Origin: Elmis aenea
Lineage: Eukaryota; Arthropoda; Insecta; Coleoptera; Elmidae
Direction: 5' to 3'
NCBI GenBank assembly: GCA_947652605.1
Contig: OX393577.1
Span: forward strand, 67,418,108 to 67,482,107
Length of the DNA: 64,000 nt
Shown here: positions 33,201-43,600 of the stretch, in pieces
How the letters are laid out: every line of letters begins with the position of its first letter
Numbering within the stretch: position 1 is the first letter of the stretch
Made by a program: the position numbers and the translations under genes
Notes under the pieces: model-generated
Databases searched by the model: none
Told to the model about the DNA's origin: nothing
The model's input: the letters and a program-made list of their open reading frames with translations, nothing else

Positions 33201-35061
33201 GACCACCGATTACAAATCACCGATCACAACTCATCTTCGCGGTCATCTCACGGCCCTACGAAATCTCAGACACGGTTTTATAGAACAGCACGGATCGGAA
33301 CCGTCCGTCAGCCTAAAATACTCCGAACAAAGTACCTCAAATTCTACCATAAGCCTGAGGGTTGGAAATGAAGTTGACAGGGCCAACTTCGTGAACAGCG
33401 CGGAAGATCAAGCCGCGGCGCCCTCTACATCGGAAAATGATAGGAACCGATTGAATAAAGCCAGTGATAAAAGTGAAACGGTACGTTAAGTTGCTGTTAA
33501 GATGAAATATTATGGGATTTAGATATTTTTTTTGTGGTAATATAGGCAGTGTGGCTTTGAAAACTAAATGTTTTTTTTTTGTTCTTATCTTAGATGTCTG
33601 ATGTTGAGCTGGATTTCGACAGCGATGATGAAGGGTACAAAGACCATTTTTCTTCAGAACCTGCTGATGTCACATATGAACCTCAAATGAAAATGAAGTA
33701 TACAGGGCATAGAAATGCTAGGTATTTTTATTTTTTTTAGTTTATACAGCTTGGCCCAAAAAAGCCCTACGTTTTTATTTACCACCGGATTTTTAAAATT
33801 GTAGCCTTTTTATTAAACCAGTGTTTCTCAACACTATACAATTTCTTGTACAAGAAATTGTATAATGTAAAACGGCCTTTAGACTTTTATTTAAAACCTT
33901 AAAATTTGTGTTATAAAATAATACAAAACTTTATTCGTTTCCTAATTTTTAAAACACTTGGCTCTAAATTTATGATACAAATTTTTGTGTTGATTAAACT
34001 TTTTTTATTTCAAGGACCATGATTAAAGAAGCAACGTTTTGGGGCAACAATTTTATCATGTCAGGATCAGATTGTGGTCATGTGTTCGTCTGGGAACGAA
34101 AATCGGCTGAACTAGTCATGCTATTGCAAGCAGACCAACATGTGGTCAATTGTCTGCAGCCTCATCCGACACTGCCATTGCTGGCTACCAGTGGAATAGA
34201 CCATGACATTAAACTTTGGGCTCCAATCCAAGAAGAACCCAATTTTGATAGCATAATGGCAAATGATGTGAGTTGAAAAAATAACCTAGTTAAAAACCAC
34301 AATGGTACACAAATTATTCGTATTTAATTGTACTTGTTTGTGATGGAAACCCCACTTTTTAATTATATTTGTTAGTCTTAAGCCTCGTTCACATTATTCA
34401 AGTTACTTGAATAATGTAAATGAGGCTTAGTTACTTGAATTCAAGTAGTAACCTGAGTAATGTGAATGAGGCTTAAAGTAACTTGAGTTCAAGTAACTTG
34501 AATAATGTGAATGAGGCTTAAAGTTACTTGAATGCAAGTAATTTGAATAATGTGAATGGGGCTTAAAGTTACTTGAATTCTAGTAACTTGAATAATGCGA
34601 AAGAGGCTTAGTTACTTGAATTCCAGTAACTTGAATAATGTGAATGAGGCTTAAAGTTACTTGAATTCAAGTAACTTGAATAATGTGAATGTGGCTTAAA
34701 GTAACTTGAATTCAAGTAACTTAAATAATGTGAATGAGGCTTAAAGTTTCTTGAATTCAAGTAATTTGAATAATGTAAATGGGGCTTAACGTTACTTGAA
34801 TTCAAGTAACTTGATTAATGTGAATGAGGCTTAAAGTTACTTGAATTTAAGTAACTTGAATAATCTGAATGGGGCTTAAAGTTAAATGTAATTTTTTTTC
34901 GTTTTCAGTTGGTGAAGCGGAATGCCATAATGTTAGAGGAAACCAAAGACACTATAACCGTTCCTGCTGCCTTTATGATCAGAATGTTGGCCTGCCTTAA
35001 CCAGATTCGTCGGGGAAGTCGATCGCGGTCTCGCCGACGTGACGATAGCGAAGAGTCCTAA
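30291..35061 (+). CDS. DCAF6: DDB1-CUL4-associated factor 6 (WD40 substrate receptor)
   Basis: Eleven exons: 30291-30378, 30903-31175, 31533-31686, 31919-32073, 32129-32277, 32421-32604, 32724-33018, 33093-33480, 33594-33721, 34015-34267 and 34909-35061, giving 739 aa with phases closing. N-terminal WD40 repeats start with [20 protein letters not shown]. Two WDXR-type motifs, VRWFDLR and VRIFDRR, fit DDB1 docking in a CUL4 ligase. A long charged Ser/Thr-rich insert follows (exons 7-8). The C-terminal WD40s contain [18 protein letters not shown] and [11 protein letters not shown], nearly as in vertebrate DCAF6/NRIP. The tail is Arg/Ser-rich and acidic. In mammals the protein also coactivates nuclear receptors; that role is not evident here. 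The insert is shorter than in human (860 aa). Intron 10 holds a 45-bp tandem repeat. Exon 7's donor is GTCAGT at 33019. Confidence 0.92.
33835..33864. repeat. perfect 30-bp palindrome in a DCAF6 intron
   Basis: The half-site TATACAATTTCTTGT is followed at once by its exact reverse complement, with no spacer. It lies in the intron between exons at 33721 and 34015. Probably a remnant of a small palindromic element; no protein binding is claimed. Confidence 0.8.
34378..34885. repeat. 45-bp tandem array in DCAF6 intron 10
   Basis: About 11 units of 44-47 bp, anchored on GAGGCTTA at about 34423, 34470, 34515, 34560, 34605, 34649, 34693, 34739, 34783, 34829 and 34873. Each unit holds the near-palindrome TTACTTGAATTCAAGTAA plus TTGAATAATGTGAATG. 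The array starts with an inverted GCCTCGTTCACATTATTC. The same end sequence forms the terminal repeats of a MITE in the ENPP gene (38412-38590), so the array looks like an amplified MITE end. A minus-strand frame with a repeating peptide crosses it and is spurious. Confidence 0.9.
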
Positions 35062-36104
35062 GTATCTCTGTTGTGTATTAATACCGTACTTGTATTTTTA
35101 ACCACAATAGCAATTTTTTTTAAGACACTTAAGTAACTCCTAGGAACTTGCGTGCTTTATGTTACAAATAAAAAGTTTTATAAGCTGTGAATTTTTATTA
35201 AATCGTTGGTCGTTGAATTTCATACATCTTGGATGTGACCTCTCATTTTTTTTTCACTTATAAAACGCACACTGATTATTTTTCAATAATTTATTTTTCA
35301 TTGTATTAACAAGTGATAATTACATATTTATGAATGGTTTTATGATCAAGTCTTTTGGATTCCAAGAACTTAATCTAAAACTAACTTTAGCTCGTCAAAA
35401 ACAAGGGCATGTTTCCGCAAGATATTGGCTAAAAACAGCTCACAAAATAAATAATAAAGTTGCAAAAATATCATAGAAATTCAGTTGAATGTAAAAATGT
35501 GATTTGTTTTTAAATTACGTGTAAAATTTTAAGTTGAAACTTGAAATTTAAATAAACTTGATTAATTAGATACTAAAACTACCCTAAAGAAAAACATTCA
35601 AGAACATCTCACTAATATCATCCAGTTCGCTCAAAAACTCGAAAATGTAAAATATAAATTCGAAATTCAGTTCAAAAAATTATGTCACAAAATTAACCAA
35701 GTACAGAGCAATGTTTTAAGATTATACAAACATGGATTTAAATATTTCGTCACATTAACAACAGCTTAGTAAAATTGTGCTGACGATTAAAAAAAAATGA
35801 AAAATCTCAAAAGTTGTTAAAATGGACCTTTTCTCGTTTTACTGGACTTTTTTACTTATAAATATTATTTGAAAAGTTTTTTTCACTACCACAATTCTAC
35901 GTATTAATTTGCATGTCCTCTATAACCATGATTTTTAAAGGGCGACTAAAAAATATCAACATTCAAAGTCCCACAAATTTGTTGGGGGGGGGGGGGTAGA
36001 ATGAATCACTTTTTAATACACGCCTATAAAAATCAGTTAAACAACTGCCTAATTTCAAACAAAGCATCACACTAACATTAGCAATATAAATTACACAGGA
36101 CGCT

Positions 36105-36215
36105 TCCAGTGGCATTTGTTTCTACATTATGTCACATCGCATTTGTTTGTGACATGGCATTTGTTTGTGTTGCATGGCATTTGTTTCTACATCACACATG
36201 GCATTGTTTCTGTCA
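36105..36215. repeat. short degenerate tandem repeat
   Basis: GGCATTTGTTT recurs four times with irregular 25-35 bp spacing, alternating with CTACAT and GTGACAT blocks. It creates the repetitive open frames here, which are not genes. Confidence 0.6.
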
Positions 36216-37119
36216 TATCAACATGTTACCAAGAGGAAATCACTTATTTGTCATTAATTATTACAAAATTATGTACAATAAATTTTTTAAATACTATAAC
36301 ATATACAACTACACAAAAAATCTAACATAAAAAAACAGTTTTAATAACACAGCCTATACATAAAATACGGTTCACTATAAAATATTTAAATAAGTAATGT
36401 AGTAAGACTAGTGATGATCAATTTTGTAGGTACATAAGTTTTCTTTCTTTATTTCGTTTATTGCTCAGAGTTTCCAGTTTCTTCAGGATTTCTTTACAAA
36501 AATAAATAATTCTGTATAAACCAACATAAAATTATATTAAGTTCAACAGTGCGTTTATCACAAAAGTGAGATAATTTTTATTTACTTTATTAGCTATGGG
36601 TTATCCCAGGCTAAAGTAATATATGATTTCAAGCCAGAAACTATATTTAAACAAGAAAACTTTAATTTTATTAATCAATTTCTTTATTCTACTTGAAATT
36701 TATACCCTTTAAAGTAAAGCATAATCAGAATAATAAAAACATTATTAGTCCAAAACTGAGAAACTTAAAATTCAAGGCCCTAGAGACGACAAAAAAAAAC
36801 AATCTTCTGCAAAAGTCAACGATAATTTAATGTGCTTAATTATTTCAATAAAAAAATCTCTCTTTTGTGTATCATTAACTGGTTTTGATATACCTATTTT
36901 GGCATTAGAAAATATCTCCAATTGACTTCACATTTACCGGTAAAAATTAAAATTTAAAAATCATATTTTAGGTTTACGTAAAAATTCCAAATCTATAAAA
37001 AATCATCAACCTCAACAGCGAATACAATCCAATAGCTGCAAAAAAACAAAACTAATTTTCACTGCAACACATAAGCAGCAAGCTCTTTTGGTATTTTTTA
37101 CATAATAGGCTTGTTCCGG

Positions 37120-37245
37120 CAGGGCTATGCACGATCCGACGAACGTTCAGGAGCATGCGCAGTATCGATTAGAGACTACAATTGCTTGCTATATCGATAC
37201 TGCGTATGCTCCTGATCGTTCGTCGGATCGTACATAGCCTTGCTG
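37120..37245. repeat. 126-bp hairpin element
   Basis: Arms of about 50 bp, 37120-37169 and 37193-37245, are inverted copies: CAGGGCTATGCACGATCC, GACGAACG and CAGGAGCATGCGCAGTATCG are mirrored by CGATACTGCGTATGCTCCTG and GGATCGTACATAGCC. The loop is about 23 bp. It is a MITE or possibly a hairpin RNA source. A single-arm relative lies in an LMF2 intron near 53279-53336. Confidence 0.75.
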
Positions 37246-37764
37246 AAACACATGTTGCATTGTTTTTTTTTTTGTTTTTAACAAAAGACAAAAAGAACTC
37301 ACTGGTAATGTTCACATCATGTATGATATAAAATTGACTTCCAAGCTCGTAGTATAACAATAACTGTAAATTAACAATAGGAACATATTTACGTTTTATC
37401 TAAAACTATCAAGAAATACATATAACATTAAAAAAAATAACCATAGCATAGGGACGCAATTACTAATAATAGTGTAGGTTTCTGTTTTAGAAATGTTTTA
37501 AGAAAACACTCTAAAGCCTATTTTTGTAAAGTTTCAGTAAAAACCGTAATAAATTACAAATCAAAACAATTAAAACACAACAACGGTGAATAACGCTACA
37601 TTATCGTGAGCGAAATTCTACTTCTAAGTAAATTTCCATTCAAAAAGGACAATTGCTAGTCTACGCTAGTAGTCAAAAAACGTGTGTGTACGCTTAGCGT
37701 TGTAATGTAAAATATTGCACAACCAATTTGTAGATTAAATATTAAATAACATCCGCCTGTCACT

Positions 37765-40051
37765 TTAAGCATCTTCGGCTTCAAGTAAATGTTGAGCCTC
37801 GATTTTTGAATGCGTAAAGTTTTGTGGAAAACGTTTGTTTAGGGCGGCAGTTGTCGTGATACTCTGCTGACGTTTTATCATGATCAGAGTGATCGCAGCG
37901 GCGCACGTTATTAAGAGTATCGTTGTTAATGCTGCACCCACTGCAAAAAATAAACTCAGACATGTAATCGTTGCATAAACGATAATTTGAAACAAAAGAC
38001 AGTTTTGAACATGAAATAATGAAAACAAAAACATAAATATGCCAATAATTTTCGGGACACCAATTACAGGATCGGATTAATGATACAACAAAATAATTCA
38101 ATACTCACCAGCGAGAATCAATGTTGTTACAAAGCTGTACCCACGGGTTGATATGAGCATGTCATGAACGTTCGCGAGGGATCCGTTGGTTGGAATTTCG
38201 GGTATTTCAAGTATCTCACAAAAAAGTGGAAATAAATCGACTACATGAAAAGGTGTAACTCTGTACTTTTCTTTGATTTTTGGACCACGAGCCATGAAGA
38301 ACGGTCTCATATCTTCCAGCATATTATCATAACCATGTACACCAAATTCCGAGGTATTGAATACTAAAAAACATGCATTTTTGTTCAGTACAGCGCAGTG
38401 TAAATGAATCTTTAGCCTCGTTCACATTATTCAAGTTACTTGAATTCAAGTAAATTGAAAACACTTTACTATGTGAATCTGTTTTTTAGTTGACTTGAAA
38501 TTTGAAAGTTCACTTCAAGTCAGAATAAGTAAGTTAAGTACTTTCAACTAACTTGAATTCAAGTAACTTGAATAATGTAAACAAGGCTTTATTGTTTTTT
38601 CATGGCTTACTGATTAATAATAAACACTTTTTCAATTATGTAAATGCTCCATTTGATAAAGAAAAACAATGAAACACAATGTACCACAGTGATCAGTACT
38701 TGGACCTCTGCTATACACAGAGTTATAATATTTAGTTTTGCTCACGTTTAAAATGATATTTCCAAGCAAACTTTTGGGCGCTGTCGGCGAGATCTTGAAA
38801 ACCGTAGCCCTCGTCTCCTAAAACAAATATCGGAGGAGTTCTTGGATTATTTTTAAAGTGCCATCGCTCGGGAAGGTCTTTTTTCTTGTACACATTAAAA
38901 TGTCCCAATTCTTTTGATGCAGCCTTAAGGCGATTGTACACGTCGTCTTCGCTACCTGGAAGTGTAAAATGAGTTACGGTACATTTAAAAATGCGAGTTT
39001 CGTAAATTGTCTTACCGTCTTTTGGTATGTAGTGTAATGCTGGTGTAACGCCTGCCGTCGTGTACGTGTCTGGTTCTAAATATGTGGATAAATTTAGGAA
39101 TTGTGGGGGTTTAACAGTGCTCATTCCGTGATCACTAAATTGAATAATGTTAACTTTGTCTTTTAACTCGAAATGTTCAAGTTGTTCCTGAAAATCAATA
39201 CAGTTCAGCAAAGTTTCTAGCTTGAAGAAGTTTTCTTTTACGAAGTTTTAATGAAAATACGTACCTCCAAATATCCAGTAATATTGTCAAGTTTTTCCAA
39301 CATTTCCCTAACTTGTCTCGACTCTGGACCGAATGCATGGCTATGTGTATCTGGTTCTTCAAAATACATCATAATAAGATTAGCAGGTTTTTCGGAATCT
39401 CTCATCCACGATATGACCTGTAACATAACATAAAACATTATTAATGTTACTTGATAATGATTTGCTGTAATTAAAAGAATCATTATTATAAACCACAATA
39501 CATACCGTATCAACTCGCTTATACCAATCAAATGAGGGTTCATATGCCTGCAAGTAAGTGGCATATTCATCTTGATATGCAAATGTCCCCCCAGGCCACA
39601 TCATAATACCGGAATACCTTCCCTTACCCAATTTCTCATTGAGTCGCTACAATAACACATACATTCACAAACAAGCATTAAATAAAAACTTTACAGTACC
39701 TACCCAAATTGGTACAATGTCATCGTCATAATGAAACATGTCGTATCCATAGCCTATCACTTGGCTCAAGATAGGATCGTAGAAAGAATTGGCGATAACT
39801 CCATGTGTTTCTGTATAAAATCCCGTTGCTATAGAATGGTGATTGGGGAAAGTTTTTGTGGGGAAAACACTATATATGTAATCTGCATAGGTGCCTTCTT
39901 TTTTTAATTTTTCCAGGTGAGGGGTTACCTCCTTGTCGAAGAAGTCATACCTGAATCCATCGAATGAAATTACTAGTAAAATAGGATGTTCAGATTGAGT
40001 ATTGACTAATCTAAGTAAGAACCACTGTAATATTATTGTTGAGAGGAACAT
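37765..40051 (-). CDS. ENPP4/5-like ectonucleotide pyrophosphatase/phosphodiesterase
   Basis: Seven exons (40051-39704, 39646-39506, 39417-39265, 39187-39016, 38955-38746, 38363-38109, 37940-37765) give 484 aa; human ENPP4/5 are of this length. The start at 40051 is preferred over upstream in-frame codons because it gives a signal peptide (MFLSTIILQWFLLRL). All metal and catalytic motifs are present: SFDGFRYDF (Asp), FPTKTFPNHH (nucleophile Thr), EEPDTHSHAFGPES (Asp, His), SDHGM (Asp, His) and GVHGYDN (His). A C-terminal transmembrane helix (LTTILLITCAAAITLIMI) and a short basic cytosolic tail make it a type I ectoenzyme that hydrolyses nucleotide or dinucleotide phosphodiesters. Intron 4 is only 60 bp, a multiple of three and open in frame. 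Intron 5 holds a MITE. Divergent from the gadkin-like gene. Confidence 0.9.
38412..38590. mobile_element. 179-bp MITE in an ENPP intron
   Basis: Terminal inverted repeats of about 38 bp (AGCCTCGTTCACATTATTC followed by AAGTTACTTGAATTCAAGT, and its inverse) are flanked by TTA on both sides, suggesting a 3-bp TTA target site as in PIF/Harbinger-type MITEs. The interior is non-coding. Its ends match the units of the 45-bp array in DCAF6. Confidence 0.75.
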
Positions 40052-40644
40052 TCCAATTTTGTACACTTTGTTTCCAAAAGAGGTTGACACTATTGACCAG
40101 CTGGCATGCAAGTGTGTTTTTCAATCTGTCAAGTTGACATTATCAAATTGCATATTTTTACAACTTAGAAGCATAGAAGATAAAGTGCTGTTGAACTTAT
40201 TTCTCAGTGAATTAGTAGTCAGGTCACGTTTATTGCAAAAATATTTAATAATAAGTGAATGACATGTATTTGGAAAATACGGATTCGATGTACTATCTGA
40301 GAACACTCCCTTTAGCGGATTCGATGTAGTAGTGAAAAAATACATTCATCTAACAGAACTGTCAAAAGTGATTAATAATCATTAGTATATTTAAAGTAAA
40401 TTATTTAAATAATATATGTGCTTAAAGTATATATCAAGTCATAACCATCAGATTACAAATATAAGAAAAATATTTAATAAATGTAAGTGTTAATTTTTCT
40501 TATTCAAACCAAATTTTACTTAGGTTATTTTTTTAAAACGTAGGTAACTAAACGTTTTTTCAACCAACAACCACGGATTCGGTTATATTTGAGAAAGCCC
40601 ATGGGGAGTGAGGTCAAAGCAGTCCCGAATGGGCTGCTACAGAT
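40052..40644. promoter_or_regulatory. divergent promoter region ENPP / gadkin-like gene
   Basis: 593 bp separate the start codons of the two divergent genes. A diverged repetition of GGATTCGATGTA occurs at 40281-40293 and 40317-40330. No TATA box could be assigned. Confidence 0.45.
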
Positions 40645-43600
40645 ATGGGTAGCTGTGTGGGACGTTGCTTGCCACATTCCAATACTACTAGCAGATTTCA
40701 CTTTAGTAACCAAAACAGCGGACCAGATTTTACTAATCTTATTGAAGAAGTAAGTGCCGTGCCAATATAAAGACATTACGTTAATTACGTATATTTTTTA
40801 GCATGTACCAGTCGGTGGAGAAGGCAAAAAGTAAGTAATAGTTATTTATACGTTTTATAATAATAGCGTTAAAACTTTGAGATGTCTAATTGTGCTTATT
40901 TATGAATTAACGAAAATTACGGAGTATAAAACTGTAGGTATTTGGTGGAATCGTTGTCTCATAATATAATAATTTCATGCTCTCTTGGATGTAGAAGTTT
41001 TGTATCACGTTTATTCTCCAAAAGAAAAGAACGTAAAAAGCCTAAGGTAAAATTTAGCTGTACACAAATCATTTTCTGCACCTGCTTATCATCTTTTGCA
41101 TAAAAATTATTTTTCCACACATTCTGTATTAGGTAGTACGCTTCAGATTGTATCGAAACGTAGCAGGCTGAACATTTTCTTTTTAATTCTTTATTCAGCG
41201 AAACTGAACTGCTTGGAGCATCTCCATGTTTCGAATGAAAAATACACAAATGTGGTTGAAGCTTGAAAAATACCTGACTAAGTACTGGGGGGGAATTAAA
41301 AAAAAAATTTGTTAAATAATCTAGGTTTGCATGTCGTTTTTCAAGCTTCAATCGTGTAGATAGTTATAAATTATAATTATTGTATTTTGTAATTAATTTT
41401 ATCGTTAATAGAAGCCTGTATTGGAATTGGTTGAAGATATTTTCAGCCCACCCGGAGATTCTTACTGTAGATTAAGTGAATCGCAAGGTCTTGCCAACAG
41501 CAGGTAAAAAAAAAGATTCGGTCAGTGAGCACAGTTTTTAACATTAAAAACTTGTTGTAGTTCATACAACAGCCGCGATATTCCTCTTCAGTGTTTAGAC
41601 GCTAGAGCGCTTTTAGCCCAAACGACCAATTCAACTCCAGCTAGTTCTTTGGATCTGGAATGGGAACACGAAACTATACCGATTTCCATGATGAATGATC
41701 CTTCCGGCAGTTCATGGTATGTAATGATTGATATTAAAAAATCTCACGTCACTTCTAACAAGTTAACTAGCGTTTCTCAAAACATCTTTGCCGATTAAAC
41801 CGAATTTCTGTTATGCTAAGCAAGTACGTCTATATAACAGGGTATGGCCAAGCTTCACAAACCCTCCAAATTTCTAATAGCGGCAATGGGATTGTATAGG
41901 ATTTCTTTCAATAATTCAATTTTTAAACGAAATTTGAAGGTAAAAACTCAATTAGCATGCGGAAATAGTCGCAATCGTAAGTTTAGCAACTAAAAAGTGA
42001 GTAAATTGAAGGGTTTATAACTGTTATTAGCTATTAATGTTTAAAAAAACCTTTACGGAGCGAGTATTTCCACTGTAAGCCTGCAACCCATGATACACGC
42101 AGTGTACATAAAAGAATTTAAAACACTTGTACTAATAATGTTTTTGTGTGTGTACGATAGTTGCAAAAATATATTGCTGTACTTACTTTTAGCAGGGTAA
42201 GAAACCGGTTTTTTAAACTGGTTACCCCTTTTTTTTTTTGAATAAGCGATTTTTAACCAAAACCGTTATTTTAATTGGCAAAAAAACAGTAACTTTAACC
42301 AAAATAATTAAAAACCGGTTTTTTAAACTAAAATTTGGATAAAAATTACTTTAAAAAAATACATAATCTGTATTAAATGCGATTGGTTTACCAGAAGTCA
42401 TTACTGAACGCTTGATTGTACATATATTATGAAATTATAAATAGATATCTTTCCATAATTTGCATTCCTATTCTAAATAATGTCAAAAACCGGTTACGAA
42501 TGGGTTTAAAAGTTAAATCGGTTTTTTACAGTTAACCAGTTTTTTATGAAAAAACTGGTTTTTAGGCAAAACCGTTATAAAAATAAAGTTCTCGATTTTC
42601 GGTTAACCGTTAACCAATTTTTTTTCGGTTTGGGCCCTGCTTGAATAAAAAACAAGACGTTATAATAAACATATTTTTTATTTTTACGTTTACAAAAATA
42701 TTTTTAATTCGATGATAATTATCTAATGAAGAATCCTAATACCTAACTTAACAAAATTATTTAATAACGGCTTTGGTCTTTAAATTTATATTGAAATCCC
42801 AAAATTTAGCTAATTCTATGCCACACAAACCTTTGTTTTCAAGATAGATAAATGTGTTGATGCGAATATTAAACATCTTTAATTAATTATGATAATTGTT
42901 GCAAACAATTGTTTACTTAATTCCTGTTTTAATGTCCAATGAGCAACTGAGAAGTATAGATTCATCAATTTAATTTCATATTTTATGACAAAATTACATT
43001 ATTAATTCCAATATTTGCTATTAAATTGATGTAGACAAATAATTACAATGCACATTTTCTTAAAAATTAAAAAAATAATTGTATTTAACTTAACTTATGA
43101 AATTTACGTATGGTACTAACTTACACAACTATCACTAATGTCTTTTAAAGTCTTGGATCACACTTAAACACGCAAGAAAAAAATAATATGTGTACATTCG
43201 CCGATGTTCTCCATGCAAACTATTTAAAATCTGGAGGTCGCAGCCTAGTCGCAAGCTAAACTTGACCGTATACAGGGTGGTGCTTTTTTCGATGCTCACC
43301 ATTGCTATCTTGGAAACGGTAAGAGATACAAGGTCGGTTAAATTAGAGAAAAGTTGCACATTTTGATGGCGATTGAGAATCTGAAATGAAATAGTGGATA
43401 TTTTGATTCGTTTTTGATTTATTACAAAAAAAATTAAAAATGTGATTTTAGAAAAATATTGTTATCTTCCCTACCATTGACGCTATTTCATATAAACTTG
43501 GTAACTGTATGTTTTTGACCGTCCTGGTTTTGATGACGTCAACAGAAATTTGAAAATTTGTATTAATAATCTATAAAATCGCGAATGTTCTGAAAAACAA

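Larger units (their letters stand above)
35062..37764. other. convergent intergenic region DCAF6 / ENPP
   Basis: 3' ends of two convergent genes. DCAF6 has an AATAAA signal near 35166, about 100 bp after its stop. A poly-G run of 13-14 lies near 35983-35997. Besides the two repeats listed separately (36105-36215, 37120-37245) no gene was recognised. Confidence 0.5.

Noticed and set aside
34608..34805. 65-aa ORF with repeating [19 protein letters not shown] peptide
   Set aside because: Antisense translation of the 45-bp intronic tandem array.
40525..40776. 83-aa minus-strand ORF
   Set aside because: It lies opposite exon 1 of the gadkin-like gene, whose plus-strand frame gives a myristoylation signal and closes phases with later exons.
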